Part shown: in pieces, positions 7,482 to 14,024 of the stretch
Numbering within the stretch: position 1 is the stretch's first letter
How the letters are laid out: every line of letters starts with the position of its first letter
The notes under the pieces: model-generated
Told to the model about the DNA's origin: nothing
Databases searched by the model: none
The model's input: only the letters and a program-made list of their open reading frames with translations
Source of the DNA: CAYSLA01 sp964431685
GTDB lineage: Bacteria; Armatimonadota; UBA5829
DNA: 20,904 bases
Direction of reading: 5' to 3'
NCBI GenBank assembly: GCA_964431685.1
Contig: CAYSLA010000055.1
Span: 1-20,904, forward strand
Program-made: the position numbers and the translations under genes

Positions 7482-7527
7482 CACCTCCGCCTTCCCCGTC
7501 AGTTTCGCAGGGGGTTGGGGGAATGTG
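7482..7527 (+). repeat. Diverged copy of the 52-bp palindromic repeat
   Basis: CACCTCCGCCTTCCCCGTC followed by GTTTCGCAGGGGGTTGGGG aligns with the 52-bp element but has several mismatches. With the neighbouring 53-bp hairpin it fills the 161-bp gap between the UroD-like and MttB-like genes. Confidence 0.6.
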
Positions 7528-7562
7528 TGGATTACCAGGGCGTCTCGCAAGCCGAGGTATTA

Positions 7563-8711
7563 TCACAATCGCGACCTGACTTCCTTGCTTGTTGCCAGAA
7601 ACCAATCGAACGACTCGCGTGTGACGTTGTCCGGGACACCACCGGAATCCATAAGTATGTGCGGTCCAAGCTCCCTCCCGCATGCAACTACGCTCTTCAT
7701 ATGGATGGCTTGCTCATCCCGTGTCCAATCCCAGAAATGCTTGTTCATACCCCCGCACAAGACCACGTTCGGCCCCACCGCTTCGCGGACTTCCTCCATC
7801 GGCATGTGATCGTCAGGGTCAAGTGGGTTGAGTATGTCGACCCCAGCCGCCGCGATATCTTGCATAATGGGCATTATCGCTCCGTGACTGTGCATGTGCA
7901 CCGCGGCGCCGTAGGAATGAGCAAGTTCGCATAGCCGCCTGTGCCACGGCCAGATGAACTCTCTATATAACGACGGACCTATCAGCATAGACTGCCCACT
8001 TCCCAGGTCATCGCAGAATCCGATGCAATCGACCCCGGCCTCACACATATTCTTTGCAGCGGCAAGGGACCAATCTCCAACAGTCCTTATCAAGGCGCGG
8101 GCGAAGTCCGGGTTGAGCATAAGGTCGACGCAGAACTCCTCGTAAGAACGCAGGAAGTAATGAACGCCTGAAAAGAACCCGTTTATCCAGCCTACGGTCC
8201 ACTCGCCGTGGAATCTGGCCCAGGCGACGTCCTCAGCAAACCCTGCGTATCGCGCCGGATCGCCCGGATCCGGCAGTTCGAGCTTCTCCAGATCGGCTTC
8301 GCTCTGCACAGGCAAATAGAACGTGTCGTAGTTGTGCGGGTCGTAGCGGATCTCGCGCCTGGCTCCGGTCTCATACTGCACAACCATCCGGTCCGCATGC
8401 TTTTCTATCACTCGCTTGTTAAACTCACCGGGTCCTGCGTGGCCGAACGCCGCATTTGCCCCCCAGCCTACGGGAAAGGCGCATCTGTCTATATGGATGT
8501 TGAACGTAGTTTGGCGAGTCAGCCGGAGTTCACCCGTGCTTGAAAACGGATATGCACCGTCAGTCGGGTATTCACCATAGCCGTCGTAGTGCAACTCCCG
8601 CGGCACAAGTCGCTGCGGGAGATCCGTACTTGAGAAAGCCATCAACCATTGTGGTGTCACTTCCAGCCGATTGCCCGCGATCAGGGCTTGCATTGTCTCT
8701 CGCTTTGTCAC
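7563..8711 (-). CDS. UroD/MtaA-superfamily protein, 382 aa
   Basis: This second intact UroD-type protein begins TKRETMQALIAGNRLEVTP. Its core strand carries VHMHSHGAIMPIMQDI (His272, His274, His276), followed by AAAGVDILNPLDP and LCGGMNKHFWDW. This is closer to the His-rich methyltransferase-like or decarboxylase-like arrangement than the 167-1315 paralog, and sequence identity between the two is low. The start is GTG 8711-8709, which overlaps the cupin stop as GTGA and has GGAGGGAGC upstream. The superfamily includes HemE and the methylcobamide:CoM methyltransferases MtaA and MtbA. Its position before two corrinoid-type methyltransferases suggests a methyl-transfer step. That assignment is inferred. 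Confidence 0.83.
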   Translation of the reverse strand: MTKRETMQALIAGNRLEVTPQWLMAFSSTDLPQRLVPRELHYDGYGEYPTDGAYPFSSTGELRLTRQTTFNIHIDRCAFPVGWGANAAFGHAGPGEFNKRVIEKHADRMVVQYETGARREIRYDPHNYDTFYLPVQSEADLEKLELPDPGDPARYAGFAEDVAWARFHGEWTVGWINGFFSGVHYFLRSYEEFCVDLMLNPDFARALIRTVGDWSLAAAKNMCEAGVDCIGFCDDLGSGQSMLIGPSLYREFIWPWHRRLCELAHSYGAAVHMHSHGAIMPIMQDIAAAGVDILNPLDPDDHMPMEEVREAVGPNVVLCGGMNKHFWDWTRDEQAIHMKSVVACGRELGPHILMDSGGVPDNVTRESFDWFLATSKEVRSRL

Positions 8712-9127
8712 GCTCCCTCCTGCAACTTGACCACGGCGCGGTAGTGGTCGTCCCACGTGGGTTCATCCTCTGGTTTTCCGAGCGGAAAACCGTCCACGCA
8801 AAGGTAGGTCAGGGGTTCCTCACCACTTGTGCAGAACACCTGGTGCTCCGTTCCCCGCGGCACGTGCACAACGTCTTCCGGGACTACGTCAAACTCCTCA
8901 GTCTCGCCAGCCTTGAACACAACGCGTCCGGTGCCACCAATAATGTAGTAGAGTTGTTCGGTATCCGCGTGGCTGTGAGAGTGAGTATACTTGCCAGGCT
9001 CAATAATCACGTAGAACGCCTCAATGGATTCCGCTTCCTCACGTGGAAGCAGTATTTCGTTGACGTGTGTGGCCAACTGATAGCGTTTGCCCTGCTTTAC
9101 GTTAGTCTTGCGCATTTCGATTACCAT
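8708..9127 (-). CDS. Cupin-domain protein, 139 aa
   Basis: This is a single-domain cupin. Motif 1 is HSHSHADTEQLYYIIGGTG, with the metal-binding His and Glu residues in the usual G(X)5HXH(X)3-4E spacing. Motif 2 is PEDVVHVPRGTEHQVF, with the last metal His. The C-terminal DDHYRAVVKLQEG is unremarkable. The first ATG (9127-9125) overlaps the preceding gene's stop; a second ATG at 9115-9113 is equally possible, since neither has a strong ribosome site. The stop overlaps the next GTG start, so it is translationally coupled to the UroD-like gene. Cupins act as isomerases, dioxygenases or ligand sensors. Nothing here decides which. Confidence 0.85.
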   Translation of the reverse strand: MVIEMRKTNVKQGKRYQLATHVNEILLPREEAESIEAFYVIIEPGKYTHSHSHADTEQLYYIIGGTGRVVFKAGETEEFDVVPEDVVHVPRGTEHQVFCTSGEEPLTYLCVDGFPLGKPEDEPTWDDHYRAVVKLQEGA

Positions 9128-10605
9128 CCTATGCTGTAGAGCCGATCGTTGTTGCCAAGCTCAATCTTGATTCTCACTTCTCCGGCAGGCGCATCACCGG
9201 ACCATACTATCTTCCTGTAGACGGTCTGCCTGGATTCGCTCCCGACGCGTCCCTTTGCGACTGTCCGGCCCGCCGGGCTCAAAGCCGTAATGGCGATATC
9301 TTCGCCATCGGCGTTGATCCACACGCCGTCTTCCGATGGGGTCTTGGGAGACGCAATCACGGACCCGGGACCCTCGGCATAGGCAAAGCGATCACGAGGA
9401 AGTGTAGCCAGGCCCATGAACGTTGGGTACAGTACCGACGCGCGAAGGTTGCCGGGAGTGCCGGGCTTGGGTATCGGCCAGGGCCGATAGATGCACGAGG
9501 TGCCGTGATAGTAAATGTAGACCGTATCGCCCTTCTCCAGAACTGAACTGGTGACAAGCTGGTTAGAATCATACTCGCACTTCCGGCCACGGGTGACCAG
9601 AGCGGTGTCTGGATGTACGCGGGTGAAATCGGTGCCAGTATGGCTGACGGCCAGCTTCAAGTCCGCGGTCGGCGGATTCTCGCAGGTGTCGTAGTCGAAC
9701 CGGCTGCTGTCGTGCACCATCACGAAGTAGCCGTTGGTCAGCTTGTTCACGGCAGACCAGTGGATCTCGGTCTCGTACGGCTCTTCGCCCTCCAGCAGCA
9801 CCTGCAGGTCCTCGTATTTCAGCGAGTACAGATCCGGGGCGCAGATGACGCCGACGCCTCGGTTGCCACTGCCTTGGCGGATTGGCCGGTCGGTCTGTCC
9901 GTATACCTTGTAGTGGCGGCGCGAATCCTGGTCATCCGGATCACACACCACGCTGGACATGTCTACCACATTCGGAGCTGGGCCCAGATCGTTATCAGAG
10001 GAAGCATCATAGGCCACTTTGCCCCGCTTCCAGCGTTTGCCGTCCGGGGAGGCGTAGATGACCTTGCGAAACATCTTGAAACTGCGGTAGCCCTGCGCGT
10101 CCCAGCCAATCTCCGTGAAGATCCCGAGGAACCGGTCGTCCGCACCCTCGGGCGCCGGGTTCAGCCAGACCTCCGACACGCCGCAGAAATGATCGTAACC
10201 CGCGCCCGTACCGGCGGCCTGGTAGTCCGTCACGATGACGTTCGTGTCCTGCCCCCGATGCGTGTGCTGCCCGAGCGCCGGCTTGGTCCAGTCAATGCCA
10301 TCCGCACTCTCGGCGTAGCCGGTGCGCCACAGCCGGCCGAGCCAGTATTCGAAGCCCCGGCGTTCCGGGTGGGTGGCGACGTCGTACTGAACGGCGTCGA
10401 GGCCGTGGTACCAGCACTTGAAGAGCTTGTCGTACGGGTCGTAACACACTCTCGACGGCCAGTTGACCTGAAGACTGTCCCACTCGTGAGGACATCCAGG
10501 CATCAGGACAGGGTTGTCGGGGTGCTTCGACGCCTGGTTAAGGCGAAATGATACTCCCAGCGCCGACTCGACGCACGACTCATCTGTGATTAGTTCAACA
10601 GTCAT
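9121..10605 (-). CDS. GH32/GH43-like five-bladed beta-propeller protein, 494 aa
   Basis: Repeated blade motifs of the glycosidase-type five-bladed propeller are visible. ADGIDWTKPALG, SPDGKRWKRGK and SHTGTDFTRV resemble the S-DG-W signature of GH32, GH43 and GH130-like proteins. An N-terminal substrate-pocket segment reads VCYDPYDKLFKCWYHG, and the C-terminal 80 residues look like a beta-sandwich. No signal peptide is present, so the protein is probably cytoplasmic. ATG 10605 is preceded by AAGGAG nine bases upstream, better than the upstream in-frame start at 10638. It is the first gene of the operon. Substrate and catalytic acids cannot be assigned by eye. A sugar-like part of the operon's substrate would explain its presence, but that is inference. 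Confidence 0.65.
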   Translation of the reverse strand: MTVELITDESCVESALGVSFRLNQASKHPDNPVLMPGCPHEWDSLQVNWPSRVCYDPYDKLFKCWYHGLDAVQYDVATHPERRGFEYWLGRLWRTGYAESADGIDWTKPALGQHTHRGQDTNVIVTDYQAAGTGAGYDHFCGVSEVWLNPAPEGADDRFLGIFTEIGWDAQGYRSFKMFRKVIYASPDGKRWKRGKVAYDASSDNDLGPAPNVVDMSSVVCDPDDQDSRRHYKVYGQTDRPIRQGSGNRGVGVICAPDLYSLKYEDLQVLLEGEEPYETEIHWSAVNKLTNGYFVMVHDSSRFDYDTCENPPTADLKLAVSHTGTDFTRVHPDTALVTRGRKCEYDSNQLVTSSVLEKGDTVYIYYHGTSCIYRPWPIPKPGTPGNLRASVLYPTFMGLATLPRDRFAYAEGPGSVIASPKTPSEDGVWINADGEDIAITALSPAGRTVAKGRVGSESRQTVYRKIVWSGDAPAGEVRIKIELGNNDRLYSIGW

Positions 10606-10621
10606 GGTACTGCACTCCTTA

Positions 10622-10648
10622 ATTATCGTGGCAGGCAACCACGTTGCC
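10622..10648 (-). promoter_or_regulatory. Candidate promoter and operator of the methyltransferase operon
   Basis: On the minus strand GATAAT (10627-10622) is a candidate -10 box. The perfect inverted repeat GGCAAC-GTG-GTTGCC lies at 10648-10634, where the promoter spacer would be. No convincing -35 box is seen, so an activator-dependent promoter is possible. Support is limited to symmetry and position. Confidence 0.35.
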
Positions 10649-10670
10649 GGATCAGGGAGATTTCACACAA

Positions 10671-10742
10671 CACGTCATCGCCTTGATCGGGCACGTCATC
10701 CCTCACGCGCAACACGTCATCCCTCACGCACAACACGTCATC
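10671..10742 (+). repeat. 21-bp-phased direct repeat upstream of the operon
   Basis: CACGTCAT begins at 10671, 10692, 10713 and 10734, exactly 21 bp apart. The second and third units are nearly identical over their full length (CACGTCATCCCTCACGC-CAA). The last unit runs into a TCCCGAA/TTCGGGA hairpin at 10741-10759. The period is two helical turns and lies about 70-130 bp upstream of the first start codon. Confidence 0.7.
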
Positions 10743-10759
10743 CCGAACTTGATTCGGGA
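10741..10759 (+). repeat. Small palindrome, TCCCGAA / TTCGGGA
   Basis: This hairpin has 7-bp arms around CTTGA. The same core occurs within 10803-10825 and near 5915-5931 and 12110-12128, so it belongs to a dispersed family of short palindromes. Confidence 0.65.
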
Positions 10760-10792
10760 CCCACCTTCGCGCCCCATGGGTGTGGCAAACCC

Positions 10793-10845
10793 CTGACCCG
10801 GCAGTCCCCTGAACTTGATTCAGGGTCAGGGGACTGCCGGGTCAG
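10793..10845 (+). repeat. Perfect 20-bp-arm inverted repeat with nested palindrome
   Basis: The left arm at 10793-10812 (CTGACCCGGCAGTCCCCTGA) is perfectly complementary to 10826-10845. The 13-base loop can form an alternative hairpin with the arm, CCCTGAA-CTTGA-TTCAGGG. It lies in the 431-bp space between the IclR-type regulator gene and the operon, and read from the regulator side it could end transcription. No T-run follows, so an intrinsic terminator is not supported. Confidence 0.8.
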
Positions 10846-11036
10846 CGTGACGTGTGACCTTCTGCCTGCGGTCGCAATGGTATAATGGTCTTCAGCCAAT
10901 GTCGCGGACACACAGGTCCGCCCTTCTCGGATAGGCGTCTTGCCTCGGCCCACACGGTAGCACAAGTGCTTATCGGCTGTGCCTCGCAAAGTTTGGCCCG
11001 AAGAATGTTTGACAGTGATCGATCCTTGCACTCAAT

Positions 11037-11810
11037 CTACGTGTAACCCAACCTGCGGGATATCCCATTCGCTACCTCAGTCACCATTTTCCCTAGTTCC
11101 GGAATTCGATCCATCGGTATGCGATATGAAGGGCCGGAGATGCTCAGGGCGGCGACAGTCTCCCTTGAATGATTCGATATCGGCGCGGCGACACATCTTA
11201 CCTCAGCATAATGCTCTTCGTTGTCTATGGAGTATCCGCGCAGGCGCGTCTCCTCAAGATCACGTTTGAGGTCATCTGCATCGGTGATAGTGTTCCTGGT
11301 CACTGGGCATAGCCCCTTCTTGTTTACCAGTTCCAGAACATCTGTCCATGACATCCGGGATAGCATAGCCTTTCCTAATGCCGTCGCATGCAAATATGTG
11401 CGACCTCCAAGTTGTGAGTATACGCGTACGGCATTCTCTGGATCCAGGAATTTCACGTAAACCAGGGTGCCATCCTGCTTATCGATTACCCCCATGTTTG
11501 TCTTCTCATGCGTTCTATCTACCATCTCCTGCATGAATGGGTGAGCGATCTGCGTCAATTCCAACTGTGACAGGTAGGCGCTTCCCACTTCCAGCGCACG
11601 TAGCCCGACCCGGTATTTGCTCGTCTCCTGGTTCTGTTCCAGAAACCCCCGGTCCTTCAAGGTGGACACCATTCTGTGAGCGGTAGCTTTTCCTATATGG
11701 AATTGATTGGCGATGTCAGTGACCCCTGCTTCTCGGCCCAATGCGGCCAAGTAGATCAGGATGTCCAATGCGTGCCCGACCGATTCCAGATTCCTGGCGT
11801 CTGCAACCAT
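11037..11810 (-). CDS. IclR-family transcriptional regulator, 257 aa
   Basis: The N-terminal winged helix-turn-helix reads SVGHALDILIYLAALG, then VTDIANQFHIGKATAHRM (recognition helix at about 40-50) and RGFLEQNQETSKYRVG. The C-terminal effector domain contains YVKFLDPENAVRVYS, LHATALGKAMLS, RGYSIDNEEHYAEVRCVAAPI and AALSISGPSYRI. These are standard IclR features, and the length is typical (about 250 aa). ATG 11810 has GGAG ten bases upstream. The gene lies directly upstream of, and points in the same direction as, the methyltransferase operon, so local control of that operon is likely. A near-consensus promoter and a palindromic operator precede it, which fits autoregulation. Confidence 0.95.
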   Translation of the reverse strand: MVADARNLESVGHALDILIYLAALGREAGVTDIANQFHIGKATAHRMVSTLKDRGFLEQNQETSKYRVGLRALEVGSAYLSQLELTQIAHPFMQEMVDRTHEKTNMGVIDKQDGTLVYVKFLDPENAVRVYSQLGGRTYLHATALGKAMLSRMSWTDVLELVNKKGLCPVTRNTITDADDLKRDLEETRLRGYSIDNEEHYAEVRCVAAPISNHSRETVAALSISGPSYRIPMDRIPELGKMVTEVANGISRRLGYT

Positions 11811-11843
11811 GACAACAATACTCCATCCTTACGCGCAGTGGCT

Positions 11844-11862
11844 GGTTCCGCTGAGCGGAACC
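11844..11862 (-). promoter_or_regulatory. Probable IclR-type operator palindrome
   Basis: GGTTCCGC-TGA-GCGGAACC is a perfect 19-bp inverted repeat. IclR-family operators commonly have GTTCCG/CGGAAC-type half sites. It sits between the -10 box and the start codon, where binding would block transcription of the regulator's own gene. Confidence 0.7.
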
Positions 11863-11882
11863 CTGTTCCCCTAGACGCTAAG

Positions 11883-11911
11883 AGTATACTACGTCCCGTA
11901 TCGGTTGTCAA
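11883..11911 (-). promoter_or_regulatory. Sigma70-type promoter of the IclR-family gene
   Basis: On the minus strand TTGACA (11911-11906), 17 bp, then TATACT (11888-11883). This is nearly consensus and is followed by the palindromic operator and the regulator start. Confidence 0.8.
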
Positions 11912-12109
11912 GATACCGCGTTGCAGGCGGGTGGACAGCAGAATTGCCTTCTGCGTCAAGAGACGAAAGGAAGAAGGAAGTTCCTGCTCCACGATCAGTC
12001 CAAATGGTCTTCGACATGGGCGAAATACCCTAAGGCTGGAGTTCCCTCGAAATAATGCACACCCCTAGCTCGGATAATTCACGAGAAGCACGATTGCCCG
12101 CACACTGTC

Positions 12110-12128
12110 CCCTGAACCCGATTCAGGG
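12110..12128 (+). repeat. Small palindrome, CCCTGAA / TTCAGGG
   Basis: This is another member of the dispersed short palindrome family, with 7-bp arms around CCCGA. Downstream sequence (CTCCTTGCGGTCGAAATGACA) resembles the stretch after the palindromes at 10793-10845, so a longer repeat unit is shared. Positions 11912-12109 otherwise show no gene. Confidence 0.6.
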
Positions 12129-12165
12129 CTCACCATCGCAACGAAGGTTTCTCCTTGCGGTCGAA

Positions 12166-12194
12166 ATGACACGAATCATTCGGGCTAGTATAAT
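12166..12194 (+). promoter_or_regulatory. Sigma70-type promoter in front of the IS3 remnant
   Basis: ATGACA (12166-12171), 17 bp, then TATAAT (12189-12194). It would transcribe the orfA remnant and the gene fragments to its right. Confidence 0.55.
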
Positions 12195-12212
12195 ATCTAA
12201 TGGGTATCAACG

Positions 12213-12335
12213 ATGGGTATGCGTTACAGTGACGAGTTTCGTGTCTTGTGATTTCTTCTGGTCTTGGACAGCAAAAGCAGCGTTGCTCGGATCGCGGAGG
12301 ATCTGGGTATCAACGCTTGGACTTTGCGCGATGCG
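12213..12335 (+). pseudogene. IS3-family orfA (transposase HTH) remnant
   Basis: The first codons read MGMRYSDEFRVL, then a TGA at 12249-12251 and, in the same frame, LVLDSKSSVARIAEDLGIN followed by AWTLR. This is the usual orfA N-terminus of IS3-type elements: an RYS-EF opening followed by a helix-turn-helix ending in LGI---TLR. Homology stops at about 12335, where a glycosidase-like sequence begins without a break. No orfB or terminal inverted repeat is visible. Confidence 0.65.
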
Positions 12336-12926
12336 GAGTCAGAGGCACCGATGTATCAGGCTGTCTATCACGGCTATACGCTGGTTTTTGGCGGAGACTA
12401 TGGGAAGTCCGGCCCCACAGTTCAGGGCAAGTGGTGGCTGATGGGCAACCAGAACGGCTAGTACGGTCTGGCCAACGCTTACAGCGATCCACCCAACGAT
12501 GAATTGCGTCAAGACGGTCAGTACTACCGCCTGCTATTGCTCTGTCGCCGGGAGTTCGGGCTTCCCTACCTCTCGTACGGGAGGGTGCTGCGTCCCCCGA
12601 AAGTCTCTGGCAAACTGCCGGTTGTCACCAGCGAAAGCACACGCCCCTTCATGGTCCTCGCGGTGCAGGGAAGCGCGTGGGAGGCGCCGGATCGCTCCGT
12701 GGGCATATTCTTCCTCAACTACGCAGACGAACCGCAGGAGTTCACCTGGTCGGCAGATCTTGCTGAGGCTGTCGGATGGAAAGACGGCAAGAATGTCAGG
12801 TTGTCTCAATGGACGGAGAAAGGCGGTCTGAAGCCACTTGGGGTAGTTTCTGGCGGGAAGCTCTCAAAGCGGACGCAAGTAGACGCGCGCGGGTTAACTG
12901 CGCTGAAACTGGAGGTGGAGCAATGA
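12336..12926 (+). pseudogene. C-terminal fragment of a glycosidase-like protein (DUF6259-like)
   Basis: About 195 codons remain, interrupted by TAG at 12459-12461. Recognisable stretches are PMYQAVYHGYTLVFGGDYG, then GQYYRLLLLCRREFGLPYL, TRPFMVLAVQGSAW and VGIFFLNYADEPQEFTW, ending in a beta-rich LTALKLEVEQ. The VYH-Y and FLN-AD patterns resemble the C-terminal region of large DUF6259-type glycosidase-like proteins; this assignment is from memory. The N-terminal and catalytic parts are absent, and the left edge is fused directly to an IS3 orfA remnant. Its TGA overlaps the next ATG (ATGA), so the original operon structure is still visible. Confidence 0.55.
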
Positions 12927-13417
12927 GCAGGGGCATATTGGCAGCCTGGGGCGTATTCGTTGTGATGACTCCTTCATCGGCGGCGGAACTACAGGTTCCG
13001 CCAGGCTGCGTGGCCGTTTCAGACGCGAAACCACTGGACAGTGGCTACGCCGACAGAGTGGTTCACGAGAAGACAGGCATAGAATTGGTGCTCTTGCCAG
13101 CGGGCTCGTTTACTATTGGCTGTGATGCGCCAGAGGCTTTCTGGATGAGTAAGCCTGCGCATCGCGTAACCATAGTAAATCCGTTTTATGGAGGAAAGAC
13201 CGAGGTAACGAACGAACAATACAAGAGGTTCCTCAAGAGTGGATACGATGGGGTCAAGGATTGCGACCCTGCCTACGATCTGCACGTTCGCCATCTGCGC
13301 GGCGGCTCCTGGCAGGACACGGCGGAGTATTGTACCTCAGACTGCCGCGGGCTAAACGCTGCTTGCAGTATAGCCGGCAAAAACATCGGGTTTCGGGTTG
13401 TGCTTAGGCTAAAATAG
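12923..13417 (+). pseudogene. Formylglycine-generating enzyme (SUMF1)-like protein with internal deletion, 164 codons
   Basis: ATG 12923 has GGAGGTGGAGCA upstream and begins a signal-peptide-like GILAAWGVFVVMTPSSAA. FGE-family landmarks follow: ELVLLPAGSFTIG, HRVTIVNPFYGGKTEVTNEQ and YKRFLKSGYDG. Then, in frame at about 13288, the C-terminal block appears: HLRGGSWQDTAEYC, SDCRGLNAACS, NIGFRVVLRL. The family normally has 230-300 aa, with a middle containing PV--VSW-DA, RLPTEAEWEYA and GN-WEW. All of that is missing, so the protein is probably dead even though the frame is open. A related fold with another role cannot be excluded. Confidence 0.65.
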
Positions 13418-13475
13418 GCAGAATATGATGTACAAACCTTAGTGGGTACACAGAGAGACAAGGAATCTGCGACTA

Positions 13476-13736
13476 GTGAATGCGAAAAGCCTGGATGACA
13501 TAGCAAAGCCAAACGCAATGATGCGCCCCGCGCCGCTCCTGTGCTGGAATGACAAGCTGGACGAAGCGGAACTGCGCAGACAGATCAAAGAGATGGCGGA
13601 GAACCTGGACTCGATTCGGTTCAACGGGCGTTCCAGTCTCACTTTCTGTGCCACCCACTGTCCTGACAACTCGCACATTAATCGACCTTCTGCAGCACCT
13701 CCGGGCGAAAACCGGTTGCAGCCGCGTCAGCCGTGA
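13476..13736 (+). pseudogene. N-terminal fragment of a rhamnosidase-like glycoside hydrolase
   Basis: From GTG 13476, about 42 codons resemble the N-terminus of large GH106/alpha-L-rhamnosidase-type proteins: MMRPAPLLCWNDKLDEAEL then RRQIKEMAE. This fits the RP-P-W-WND-L---EL--QI--M pattern. After about 13601 the sequence no longer looks like the family and ends in an unrelated tail. The expected GigG-F-H block and the rest of a roughly 700-1000 aa protein are missing. Confidence 0.5.
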
Positions 13737-13754
13737 GACGTTCCATCGACATCT

Positions 13755-13973
13755 TCACTGGACTTCCGACCACGTTCTGCTGTGTATCCTCTCCAGCACA
13801 ATCAAGTTCCAGGGTTCAACCAGGCTTACTGGTTCGTGCAGCGAACGGTCAACATAGTGCGCCGTCTTAGGTACATGTGCCCGGAGTGCGCCCAGTGACT
13901 CTTCCTCCACCATCAATTGATCCGAGAACACAACCACACTCGGCGACCGATCTGCGGAGATCGCCTCGCACAA
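13755..13973 (-). pseudogene. Short unrecognised ORF, possible C-terminal gene fragment
   Basis: The frame is open from the MalG-like stop (14025) to 13755. TTG at 13973-13971 has GGAGGAG about 12 bases upstream. The product is 72 aa with a strand SPSVVVFSDQL and an end EPWNLIVLERIHSRTW. This faintly resembles the C-terminal part of DHHW/AlgX-like proteins, which have VV-GDSF and PD-VI-E--ER, but the Asp-Ser is not conserved. It may be the remnant of the third gene of the transporter operon. I do not assign a function. Confidence 0.35.
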
Positions 13974-14024
13974 CTCACTGAATTTCTCCTCCAGGCCATC
14001 ATTGGTGTCAGGCGGCAGTCCGTT

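Noticed and set aside
9613..10551. A 312-codon plus-strand open frame opposite the propeller protein gene
   Set aside because: It lies wholly antisense to a gene with clear propeller motifs and a good ribosome site. Its own product has no recognisable domain and no ribosome site.
10793..10845. Intrinsic terminator of the IclR gene
   Set aside because: The stem is strong but no T-run follows on the minus strand, and it belongs to a repeat family.
10738..11031. A 97-codon minus-strand frame between the IclR gene and the operon
   Set aside because: Its C-terminal half is translation of the palindromic repeats, and no ribosome site or family pattern supports it.
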